DNA from: Sediminicola luteus
GTDB taxonomy: Bacteria; Bacteroidota; Bacteroidia; Flavobacteriales; Flavobacteriaceae
DNA length: 64,000 bases
NCBI RefSeq assembly: GCF_002514735.1
Contig: NZ_NBWU01000005.1
Location: forward strand, 1 to 64,000
Direction: 5' to 3'
The position numbers and the translations under genes were made by a program. Below are positions 25,106-32,444 of this stretch, piece by piece. Each line of letters starts with the position of its first letter. Position 1 is the first letter of the stretch. Below the pieces are notes generated by a model. That model had not been told where the DNA came from. It saw only the letters and a program-made list of their open reading frames with translations, and searched no databases.

Positions 25106-26230
25106 TTATTCAGAGCATACAACGTTATGAAGAATAACATATATATCCCCTTCTAGTTCTTCTTGGATGGTGTATTGCCCTGGGGCAACGGTAGGTCTGC
25201 CATTTTTAGCGGTAGGGAACATGTCATAACCGGCATAAATATGGGTTTCATTAATTTTCACACCCTCAACTAATTCATAATCTACTTCCACCGTACCATC
25301 GGCGTAAGTGACATGAGCGGTTCCAACATAAGTGCCTTTGGAAGTATCACATTGTCCTGCACCGGCAAAAACCTGATAGGAATAACTTCCTTCCGAAATA
25401 GGACCTATTGTCCAGCCCCATCGATTAAATCCATTTCCAATAAAACAGGTGTTTCCATTTGCACCTCTGGCGAAAGCCGTTTCACAGCCACTTAATGTAG
25501 TATTGCCACAATCTAGGAGAAAGTTGAAATCTAGGACAGAAATACGCTCTTTGGTTTCGAGGTCAAATACCCAACCCCAGCCGGCAACACCGTCTGAGCC
25601 TTCGCGGGTATCCCATAGTGCTGCTCCCGGGCCAACTAAGAACCCAAAGTTGGGTGAGTTCGGGTCATCTGGGTCTGGTCTTTGTTCCACGCCAAAGGTT
25701 CCCTCGGCGAGGCAGTCACTACCACTTGCCGTAATTGTACTTCTTGAATTATCGACAACATAAAAATGTAATAAGGTTGGATCTATTTCATAACAACCTT
25801 CTTTCTTTAGTTTCCCACCATCTGCCGTCCATTGATCCCAATCTTTTCTTTGATGTAACCAAACATCAATTTCGACCACACAATCTCCCTTTTTAGTAGA
25901 TCCTACAATATTAGCGCTACCATCTTCATACTCGATAAAAGAGAGTTTATGTCCATCTATTGATCCAAATAGGCCATCAGCTGGTAGGTTAGGACTGCCA
26001 GGCCACCAAAAGTTTGAAACAGGTTTCCCACTTTCACAACCTCTATCCGCATCAATAACCATACAATTCCTTAAAACACTACCCTTAGTAGTCTTTGAGG
26101 TATTTTGCCTCAATTCAATACCATCGGCAGAGTCTTGGTCCAGTAAACTTTCAATGGGGGTTGATTCGCAGGATACAAACCATAAAATCATAACAAACCC
26201 TGAAATAACTGCATAGAACTTTTTCATCAT
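25106..26230 (-). CDS. exported lipoprotein of unknown function (cargo of element 1)
   Basis: 374 residues. The signal peptide ends in a lipobox (MILWFVSCES, Cys near 21), so it is probably anchored in the envelope. The mature protein is rich in G, D, W and aromatic residues and has about ten cysteines, unusual for a cytoplasmic protein and compatible with disulfides. Segments such as GWGWVFDLETKERI, NRWGWTIGPISEGSYSY and THIYAGYDMFP followed by GQYTI suggest beta-rich, repeat-like domains in the C-terminal half. I do not recognise a catalytic motif. It is the only gene in element 1, so it is the cargo. Confidence 0.8.
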   Translation of the reverse strand: MMKKFYAVISGFVMILWFVSCESTPIESLLDQDSADGIELRQNTSKTTKGSVLRNCMVIDADRGCESGKPVSNFWWPGSPNLPADGLFGSIDGHKLSFIEYEDGSANIVGSTKKGDCVVEIDVWLHQRKDWDQWTADGGKLKKEGCYEIDPTLLHFYVVDNSRSTITASGSDCLAEGTFGVEQRPDPDDPNSPNFGFLVGPGAALWDTREGSDGVAGWGWVFDLETKERISVLDFNFLLDCGNTTLSGCETAFARGANGNTCFIGNGFNRWGWTIGPISEGSYSYQVFAGAGQCDTSKGTYVGTAHVTYADGTVEVDYELVEGVKINETHIYAGYDMFPTAKNGRPTVAPGQYTIQEELEGDIYVILHNVVCSE

Positions 26231-26362
26231 AATTAAGGTTTTATGTTCGTTATAAGATACTGAAATTTAAAAGCACATCATTAATATTCTGATATAGGGT
26301 CAATAAAAGCGGTGAACTTCGGATTAACCCACTGGAATAAAATTGTTTGGCTTAGTAAAAGA

Positions 26363-26384
26363 TGAGTACATAAATGAGTATGTT
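26363..26384 (+). repeat. paired arm-like repeats, element 1 right end
   Basis: TGAGTACATA (26363-26372) and TGAGTATGTT (26375-26384) are spaced 12 bp apart start to start. A related AGTATGTT follows at 26431-26438. The same arrangement occurs at 29114-29135. They look like arm-type binding sites of a tyrosine recombinase. Confidence 0.6.
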
Positions 26385-26464
26385 TTGCCCAATTTTGCTA
26401 CTTTTGAAATTCTGATATAATCTGATTTTCAGTATGTTAAATATACAGTATATACCCCAACAGA

Positions 26465-26516
26465 ACTTAGGATCTAGTGCCGCAAGGCGTGGGGGTTCGA
26501 TTCCCTTCATCCGCAC
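26465..26516 (+). repeat. attachment site copy 2 (junction of elements 1 and 2)
   Basis: Identical over 52 bp to the tRNA 3' part. Upstream sequence is not tRNA (CCCCAACAGA before the core), so no second tRNA is formed. Confidence 0.9.
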
Positions 26517-26520
26517 AAAC

Positions 26521-26549
26521 AAAACCCTCTGAAAATCAGAGGGTTTTTT
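26521..26549 (+). terminator. terminator copy at the left end of element 2
   Basis: AAAACCCTCTGA-AAA-TCAGAGGGTTTTTT; differs from the copy after the intact tRNA by one loop base within the hairpin. Confidence 0.8.
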
Positions 26550-26605
26550 GCTTTTATATCCTTAGGTTTACATGTGGTTTTACGAGTCTAGTGCCACCTT
26601 TAAAA

Positions 26606-26627
26606 TGAGTATGTTTTTGAGTATGTT
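26606..26627 (+). repeat. paired arm-like repeats, element 2 left end
   Basis: Two exact copies of TGAGTATGTT at 26606-26615 and 26618-26627, again 12 bp apart. No such pair is found at the left end of element 1. The rest of 26628-26983 shows no gene. Confidence 0.6.
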
Positions 26628-26983
26628 GTGGGCTTTGAAAATACTGAAATGACTTTTGTTTTTAAAAATTAATAATGGGATGTTGTCTTTTTTAAAAACA
26701 AGGACATTTTAGTGATTGACATTATAAAAGTGTCTTCAAAATATCTTGGTAACGTTGGACTAATCTTATCGTAGAATTGATCAGAATGCGCCTAAAACTA
26801 GTTTTTTCATAGTGTTAAATTGAAAGGTTAAAAATCAATCCATTATAAAAGTTATGAAATTAGTGTCCACATCAAAAAGTTACCGTTGGTCGAAAAGTCC
26901 TAAGAAATAGATGAAATACGCTATTTGTCGATAAGTGGATAAATTATAAGATTGTATTAAGAATGTTGCAAGCGTTTTTGAAA

Positions 26984-27209
26984 CTAATGCTTGCTCCATC
27001 TTGAACATGAAATTAATTCCATAGCAGATTCGAAATTGATATTACCAAGCTTTAGTGGAATACTAACATAAATCATACCCTTTAAAACGTCAAGAGTTAC
27101 TACGCCAAAATTTTTTCTAAAATCGGCCAAATCTGAACTGCTAATTTTATCAATCTTATCAATCTCTATTTCTGAAAAAACGTTCTGGTTCAAGCTCAAA
27201 GTAGTCCAT
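26984..27209 (-). pseudogene. third ORF of the OLD operon, interrupted by a +1 frameshift at a T6 run
   Basis: An ATG at 27209 lies 2 bp after the preceding ORF's stop and opens a frame MDYFELEPERFF that ends after 16 codons. The frame shifted by one base continues for ~65 codons (SEIEIDKIDKISSSDLADF ... SCSRWSKH) to 26984. The two join at CGTTTTTTCAG (27182-27172). One T fewer would give a continuous 74-residue protein. It may be a real mutation, a sequencing error or a programmed frameshift. Alternatively, the longer frame starts at the TTG at 27199 (71 residues). The protein is small, acidic at the N-terminus and of unknown family. Confidence 0.5.
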
Positions 27210-27211
27210 AC

Positions 27212-27337
27212 TTAATAATTACAGCTTTGCATATAGGTTTCAGGTATTGTAATGCGAAGCTCTCCATGATGCTTGGAAATTGTTATTTTCCTTTTAGGAA
27301 TAATCAACTTAAAATTTAACAAATATTGTTTTTTCAT
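27212..27337 (-). CDS. 41-residue ORF directly coupled to the OLD nuclease gene
   Basis: The ATG at 27337 follows the nuclease stop codon without a gap (TAA-ATG), which favours translational coupling. The predicted peptide is short and basic: MKKQYLLNFKLIIPKRKI, then a HHGELRITIPETY segment, ending QSCNY. The pattern of alternating hydrophobic residues (KLIIP, ITIS, LRITIP) suggests a small beta-structure. I know no family. It could be a regulator or inhibitor of the nuclease, but that is a guess from position. Confidence 0.5.
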   Translation of the reverse strand: MKKQYLLNFKLIIPKRKITISKHHGELRITIPETYMQSCNY

Positions 27338-29023
27338 TTACGAAATAATCTGAAGAACAAATTCCCTAGCTTTTTCTAACTCAGGATCGGTTGCTAAATC
27401 TTTCTTTAAGACTTCATTTACCCATTTTGGGCCATGTCCACCTTCACTCCTACAAAAACCTTCCAATTCACCAACTTCTACTATGTATAAACCAATTGAT
27501 TTAAAATTTTGTTGAATTTGATTGAAAAAAGTGGTGGCCTCCCCAGGAGGGATAAAGGAACTACCGATATGCTTGGCATGAGACCATGAAGATGATTTCT
27601 TTAGAACGTCCTTAATTGCTGTAGCATTTCTTTTTGGGAAAACCCTGTCCGTCGTATTATCTAATATAAAACTTATCTGGCTCTTAACTTCTGTAGTTTT
27701 TAATTCGGGACCCTTTTCATCAATTGCTTTCTTTACACTCAACCATTTTGAATTAAATGAATCCCAATTTCCACCTAAATTTTCGACAATTTTACGTAGT
27801 GGATGAATATTATTGATAACATCAAAATCACTAATCACTGAGACATCAACATTTAATCTTTTAAGGGCCATAACAATTTGAGGAATTCTATGTTTTCCTC
27901 CACAGTTTACAAACATTATATCAGGAGAACTCAATTCTTGTTTTTCCACCAAAGATTCGATAATTGCAGAGTAAAAGCGACAATCCGAATCGCTTTCACA
28001 GATGACTACTCTTTTATGGAAAATGCCATCTAAAATATTTGAATGTCGTAAAATTGGGTCAGACCAGATTTGATTAATTTTATCTGGGGATAATTCACAG
28101 AATTTATTGTTGTTGCCGTTTCGGTCGATTCTAACTACTCGTATTTTTTTTGATTCTGAATCTAAAAGCCCTCGCAAGAAATCACCGCTATGCGTTGCTA
28201 AGAATAATTGACGGTCAGTTGGTAAATCTTTACCGATCATTTTTCCTAATAACCTTGCCTGTGGTGGATGTAGGAATGCCTCTGGTTCATCAATTAAAAC
28301 AATCGTGTATTGGGATATGAATGAGTTTAGAAGAACTCCAACAAAACTTTTCATTCCGTCTCCTTGTTCGTGTAGTTTAGGAAGATTTTCAACCTTCTTC
28401 ACATAATTTAATGAGATTCTATCCTCTCCTTCATCAGGTTCTGGTCTCTTTCCAATATGCATGGGAACCAAATTACCGGCATTTCTATGAACCACCAAGT
28501 CTGTTCCGAATGCTCTATTAAAAAAATTGCTGAACTTTAACTCAATCTTATCATCTCTTTCCAAAATATGTATAGGATGAGAAGGAGGTTGATTTGCTAA
28601 TGAAATAGATTGAGGAGGGTTAACTGATTTAAGTCTATCGATTGTTGTTAAATAGTTTGAAAAATAACCAGCAAAACTCTCTAAACCTTCTTCAGAATTA
28701 TTCCATTGATGTCTCAACGTCATTTCATGCTGATTCAACTTATAACTTCTGATAAGCTGTTTATTCTTGTCTGCGTCGGATATCGTAGATGATTTATACA
28801 AGTAATCAATAAGTTCATCAACATTTACATTTTTAGAAAGTTCAATGCTTAATATGGTTTTAGCATTATGACTTTTTCTTAAAATCTTATTTGAAAGGTC
28901 AGCAAGTGTCACACTTTTACCAACATTGTTAGGTCCAACAAAGACTAAAATTTCATCTTTCTCAATTTCGATTTTGGAGCCATCATTAAAATTTATGTTA
29001 TTAATCCAAACTCTGGGTGTCAT
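27338..29023 (-). CDS. OLD-family ATP-dependent nuclease (AAA ATPase + TOPRIM)
   Basis: 561 residues. Walker A is GPNNVGKS at 30-37 (VFVGPNNVGKSVTLADL). The ABC-like signature is EQGDGMKSF at 219-227, and Walker B is IVLIDEPEAFLHPPQAR at 241-257, with ATHSGDF (276-282) as the switch segment. Residues ~336-460 look like a TOPRIM nuclease: VVICESDSDCRFY with Glu343, FVNCGGKHRIP near 371, and VISDFDVIN with the DxD pair 399/401. This is the domain order of OLD nucleases, which act as phage-defence enzymes alone or with partners (Gabija, PARIS and some retrons use relatives). No UvrD helicase, reverse transcriptase or DUF4435 partner is nearby. Two tiny ORFs follow with 0 and 2 bp spacing. Confidence 0.88.
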   Translation of the reverse strand: MTPRVWINNINFNDGSKIEIEKDEILVFVGPNNVGKSVTLADLSNKILRKSHNAKTILSIELSKNVNVDELIDYLYKSSTISDADKNKQLIRSYKLNQHEMTLRHQWNNSEEGLESFAGYFSNYLTTIDRLKSVNPPQSISLANQPPSHPIHILERDDKIELKFSNFFNRAFGTDLVVHRNAGNLVPMHIGKRPEPDEGEDRISLNYVKKVENLPKLHEQGDGMKSFVGVLLNSFISQYTIVLIDEPEAFLHPPQARLLGKMIGKDLPTDRQLFLATHSGDFLRGLLDSESKKIRVVRIDRNGNNNKFCELSPDKINQIWSDPILRHSNILDGIFHKRVVICESDSDCRFYSAIIESLVEKQELSSPDIMFVNCGGKHRIPQIVMALKRLNVDVSVISDFDVINNIHPLRKIVENLGGNWDSFNSKWLSVKKAIDEKGPELKTTEVKSQISFILDNTTDRVFPKRNATAIKDVLKKSSSWSHAKHIGSSFIPPGEATTFFNQIQQNFKSIGLYIVEVGELEGFCRSEGGHGPKWVNEVLKKDLATDPELEKAREFVLQIIS

Positions 29024-29113
29024 TTGTTTTGGTGTTAGTTAGGTTTTTAATTTAAATTTCTAAAATTAAGAAATGATAATTAAGATATCTAACAATTACT
29101 AGCCTGTTGAAAA

Positions 29114-29135
29114 CGAGTACGCAAATGAGTATGTT
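29114..29135 (+). repeat. paired arm-like repeats, element 2 right end
   Basis: CGAGTACGCA (29114-29123) and TGAGTATGTT (29126-29135). The ~25 bases after them and the ~25 before the att core match element 1's right end closely, the middle less well. Confidence 0.6.
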
Positions 29136-29215
29136 TTGCCCAATTTTGCTATTTTTGGCATTCTATTATCATTTGAAATTCAGCATGTTAAATATTCAGT
29201 ATATACCCCAACAGA

Positions 29216-29267
29216 ACTTAGGATCTAGTGCCGCAAGGCGTGGGGGTTCGATTCCCTTCATCCGCAC
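29216..29267 (+). repeat. attachment site copy 3 (distal end, original chromosomal 3' side)
   Basis: The same 52 bp as copies 1 and 2, but followed by a different terminator. This is expected if it is the original tRNA 3' end pushed away by the insertions. Confidence 0.88.
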
Positions 29268-29272
29268 TTAAG

Positions 29273-29297
29273 CCCTCGAGAAATCGGGGGTTTTTTT
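29273..29297 (+). terminator. likely original tRNA-Leu terminator
   Basis: CCCTCGA-GAAA-TCGGGGG followed by T7, directly after att copy 3. Its sequence differs from the terminators brought by the elements. Confidence 0.7.
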
Positions 29298-29386
29298 ATG
29301 GTCAGTCCCAATAAAAGGAATACAACGGATTCAATTTTTAAAAATTCTGGGGTTTGCGCAAAGGTAATGTTGTAAGCAACCGTAAT

Positions 29387-30139
29387 TTATCCGGCAGATT
29401 TCTGGTCGATTAGTTTTAAATGTCCATCGACAATCGTAAAAGTATACCAAGTAGCGTGTTCTTCTATTGATTCATAACTACTGCCAAAGCTGAATACAGT
29501 TTCGTCACTCATTAATTCTGAATGTGTGGAGTCATTATAATATAACGTTACTTTATCGCCTACAATTGAAACTGAAGTTTCATTTATGATATACCCATTA
29601 TCGGTCGTCACCTTGTAAAGTCCAGTCTCGTTGTACCAATGGATGCTTTTTAAATCGATTTTATTTAAGATCATTTTCAGTTCAAATATAATTGCATCCC
29701 TATACGCACTACTTTGAATATGTAAGGGCTCGAATATGTCATCTATTTTGGGATCGTTTAACTCATTTATCGTTTTTTTTAAGCCCATTAACTCAACCAT
29801 AATGGTCTTTTTAAGCGTTTCTTTTTGTGCTTCATGTTTCTTGAATAAGGCTATATTTTCTTTTTCGTTAGAGTTGAGTTGGATACGTGTACTATTCTGG
29901 ATATTGGGTTTGTACCATTCATATTTTTCAAGGAAATAGGCACTTAACCTGTCATTTTCAAAAACATACTGATGTCTAGCGAATATTTCATTTCGTAGTA
30001 GCTTAAGTTCTAATAAAGTCAAACCCTTTATGTCTTTATCAGTGTAGATTTTTGAACTACATTCAGCGCAATCTTGAATTTGAGCAAAAAGATTTTGGGT
30101 TATAAAAACCAAAAAAAGTAAAGCGATCTTTTTTGTCAT
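29387..30139 (-). CDS. exported YARHG-domain protein
   Basis: 250 residues with a signal peptide (KKIALLFLVFITQNLFAQ). A YARHG domain lies at ~35-100: LLELKLLRNEIFARHQYVF, then AYFLEKYEWYKPNIQN. This module, named after its motif, occurs in extracellular or envelope proteins, but its function is unknown. The rest is helical followed by a beta-rich segment with no motif I can name. It is the first chromosomal gene beyond the tRNA-Leu elements. Confidence 0.82.
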   Translation of the reverse strand: MTKKIALLFLVFITQNLFAQIQDCAECSSKIYTDKDIKGLTLLELKLLRNEIFARHQYVFENDRLSAYFLEKYEWYKPNIQNSTRIQLNSNEKENIALFKKHEAQKETLKKTIMVELMGLKKTINELNDPKIDDIFEPLHIQSSAYRDAIIFELKMILNKIDLKSIHWYNETGLYKVTTDNGYIINETSVSIVGDKVTLYYNDSTHSELMSDETVFSFGSSYESIEEHATWYTFTIVDGHLKLIDQKSAG

Positions 30140-30452
30140 AATGGTTGGTTACAGGTTGTTTGGCAACTAATTTAAAGCTTTACATAGTAAAATCGGGGGC
30201 TGTTTTGTGTTCTTTTGTGCTTAGTCGATATAATTACCGACCTTTTTTGTAAGATATGTTTGCTGAATTTTTCAAAGCTTTCCAATTCTTTTGATACCTC
30301 CCGATTCTTGTTATAATTTAGTGTTGTAAAAATTTATGTTTTAGGGATTTACCCTAGAATGAGGGATTTCTTGTGCCACGGTACCTTGTGTCTGGAATAA
30401 GAATAAATTACACTGAAAAACATTGACCGAACCAATTAATCACATCACTTTT
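30140..30452. other. intergenic region, nothing recognised
   Basis: AT-rich spacer between two divergent genes. No RNA, repeat or clear promoter box could be supported. Confidence 0.4.
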
Positions 30453-31913
30453 ATGAAACTGTTACTCCGCTCTTTTCTAGTCACGATGCTTGTGGTATCT
30501 GGATGTCGAGACAAAAAATCGAATCAGCAATCCTCCGAAGGTAAGGCATCTTCCAATGAGCAAACTAAGTTTAATACCGCAGAAGAGGAACAGGCCTATA
30601 AGGTTGCCTTTGAAGCCACCCTTTGGGCCATGCCGGCTATTGGGATCAATTCGCTACGAAGAGGATTTTTGGAAATGGATGGAAGTGGCGACAATACCAT
30701 CAATTCTTATTCAAAAACATTGATTTCGCGGCATAAGGCGATAACTTCCAACAATGCTACGCCCTATATTACCGCGTTTTCAGACATTCAAGATGGACCG
30801 GTAGTCTTGGTGTTACCGGCCGAAACCGATAAGGGAACCCTTTATGGTCAAGTGATGGATGCCTGGCAACATACCATTGCCGATGTAGGCCCGGCAGGGA
30901 TGGACGGTGGTAAAGGGGGTAAGTACCTAATCTTGCCTCCGGGTTATGATCGATCCCAAGCTCCGGATTCGGGTTATTTCATCATTCCTTCGACGTCAAA
31001 CCGAATTTCATTGGTGTTTAGGTCGGTCAGGAAAAATGGGGCCACCGAAGAAGATGCCTATAACTATTCGCAACTGTTGGAAATGTATCCGTATACCGAA
31101 GAAGGTGACAACCCGGTGACCAATCGTTTTGATCCCTTCCCGGTTCCATTACGATCCCTACCCGTATATGATCTTACCTTGTTGGAAGATATTAGCGATA
31201 TCGTAAACAATGAACCTGTAAAGGAAAGGGACCAAGAAATGATGGCCAAGTTGGAAACCATCGGTTTAAAGAAAGGTCAAGCGTTTAAAGCACCTGAACA
31301 TCTAAAGAAGGCATTGATCCAAGGGGTACAGGATGCCAATGCCCATATGCATGACCTAGTTTGGAAACTACACAATGACAATTTATACTGGCCTGATCGC
31401 AATTGGTGCATGGTCATGATTCCGGACCGTGAAGGCGGTTTCGATTTTGTGACCGATGGTAAGGTGGACATTGAAAAGCGTGCGGCAGCTTGGAACTTCT
31501 TTACCATCTACCCTAATAAATTGACGGAAAACCCGGGTACGGTCTATTTGGCCCCTGTGGCGGATAAGGATGGAAATGCCCTTGAAGCCGGTAAGACCTA
31601 CAAAGTAAACGTTCCGACAAATATGCCGGCAAAGCAATTTTGGTCTATTACTGTATATGATGAAGCCACTTGGGCATTTAACGACAATCCGGAGAATGTA
31701 AATGGGTTAGGGACTTTCCAGTTGGATAAAATGGTCAAGAACGACGATGGTAGCGTTACTATTTATATCGGCCCCAAAGCCCCTGAAGGTCTTTCAAACA
31801 ATTGGATTCCGACCTTTAATACACGCCCCTATATCTGGTTAAGACTATACGGGCCAACGGAGGCCTTTTTGAACAAAAGTTTCGTTATGCCCGACTTTGA
31901 ATTGGTTGAATAA
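30453..31913 (+). CDS. DUF1254/DUF1214 lipoprotein
   Basis: 486 residues from the ATG at 30453, which gives a lipobox (VTMLVVSGC); an upstream TTG at 30423 adds ten unlikely residues. The N-terminal half fits DUF1254 (ALWAMPAIGINSLRRGF, then ISRHKAITSNNATPYITAF). The C-terminal half fits DUF1214 (KQFWSITVYDEATWAF, and GLSNNWIPTFNTRPYIWLRLYGP). Proteins with this pair are exported and widespread, but no reaction is established. A bidirectional terminator follows. Confidence 0.87.
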   Translation: MKLLLRSFLVTMLVVSGCRDKKSNQQSSEGKASSNEQTKFNTAEEEQAYKVAFEATLWAMPAIGINSLRRGFLEMDGSGDNTINSYSKTLISRHKAITSNNATPYITAFSDIQDGPVVLVLPAETDKGTLYGQVMDAWQHTIADVGPAGMDGGKGGKYLILPPGYDRSQAPDSGYFIIPSTSNRISLVFRSVRKNGATEEDAYNYSQLLEMYPYTEEGDNPVTNRFDPFPVPLRSLPVYDLTLLEDISDIVNNEPVKERDQEMMAKLETIGLKKGQAFKAPEHLKKALIQGVQDANAHMHDLVWKLHNDNLYWPDRNWCMVMIPDREGGFDFVTDGKVDIEKRAAAWNFFTIYPNKLTENPGTVYLAPVADKDGNALEAGKTYKVNVPTNMPAKQFWSITVYDEATWAFNDNPENVNGLGTFQLDKMVKNDDGSVTIYIGPKAPEGLSNNWIPTFNTRPYIWLRLYGPTEAFLNKSFVMPDFELVE

Positions 31914-31971
31914 GGTGAGCTGAGGCGTAGTTAAACCTTTGAGTATCGCAATTAGTTTCCTATATAGACAC

Positions 31972-32004
31972 AAAAAAACCGCTTGGATTGCCAAGCGGTT
32001 TTTT
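31972..32004. terminator. bidirectional terminator
   Basis: A stem AACCGCTTGG / CCAAGCGGTT with a 4-nt loop, flanked by A7 and T6, serves the DUF1254 gene and the small minus-strand gene. Confidence 0.88.
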
Positions 32005-32022
32005 CGTTTATGTATGCTGTTT

Positions 32023-32151
32023 TTAAATAACTCCCAACAAAGACAAAATCAAGGCAACCACTACGGAAACCAGGATAACAACGAGGGAGATTACGGTTAT
32101 ACCTAAAAAGAAATTGAGCAGCTTGGTGCCAGGACTTAGTTGTTCTTTCAT
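32023..32151 (-). CDS. 42-residue single-span membrane protein
   Basis: From the ATG at 32151: MKEQLSPGTKLLNFFLG, then about 24 very hydrophobic residues (ITVISLVVILVSVVVALI) to the C-terminus. A terminator follows 18 bp downstream. An upstream in-frame ATG (32208) gives 61 residues, but the extra part looks non-coding. It is too short for a family call; the composition and terminator support it being real. Confidence 0.5.
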   Translation of the reverse strand: MKEQLSPGTKLLNFFLGITVISLVVILVSVVVALILSLLGVI

Positions 32152-32444
32152 GATCATAAGATAGTGTATTTCTATGAAATGTACCAAAACCAATTGATTC
32201 ATAATCAATCAATAAGGTTGTGGATTATTTCATTTATGGTGTTAAAAATAACGGTTGTTCTCAAATGAAAGATAAAGGATTGTTGGTTTCGGACACTTTG
32301 AAATCAGTGAAATTCGACCAATGGTCTACTAATAGGCCTTTGCCAACGTTAGCCGGTAAAAATCATCGATAAAGGGAAAGGGATGGGTTGCATGGCGGAA
32401 ACCATCCATTCGATATAAGGTCATGAAAAACGGATGAAAACATG

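Larger units (their letters stand above)
24948..26516. mobile_element. integrase-less element 1 at tRNA-Leu
   Basis: About 1.5 kb bounded by 52-bp att copies 1 and 2. It contains one gene (exported lipoprotein, 25106-26230) and no recombinase. Its left end brings a terminator (25004-25032), and its right end carries arm-like repeats (26363-26384) and the segment CAGTATATACCCCAACAGA before the att core. Both ends are shared with element 2. It fits the definition of a cis-mobilizable element (att-flanked, no integrase); mobility itself is inferred. Confidence 0.7.
26465..29267. mobile_element. integrase-less element 2 at tRNA-Leu (OLD-nuclease cassette)
   Basis: About 2.8 kb between att copies 2 and 3. 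Left end: att core, terminator (26521-26549) and paired TGAGTATGTT repeats (26606-26627). Cargo: the OLD nuclease and two tiny ORFs, all on the minus strand (26984-29023). Right end: TGAGTA-type pair (29114-29135), CAGTATATACCCCAACAGA, att core. No recombinase or mobility gene is present. The DNA is visibly more AT-rich than its neighbours. Confidence 0.72.

Noticed and set aside
26870-26930. Short plus-strand ORF (18 codons) in element 2
   Set aside because: Too short, no context; no sign of an integrase remnant here.
26465-29267. Second and third copies of the tRNA-Leu 3' part as tRNA pseudogenes
   Set aside because: They lack the 5' half, are identical over 52 bp and stand next to shared element ends, so attachment sites explain them better.
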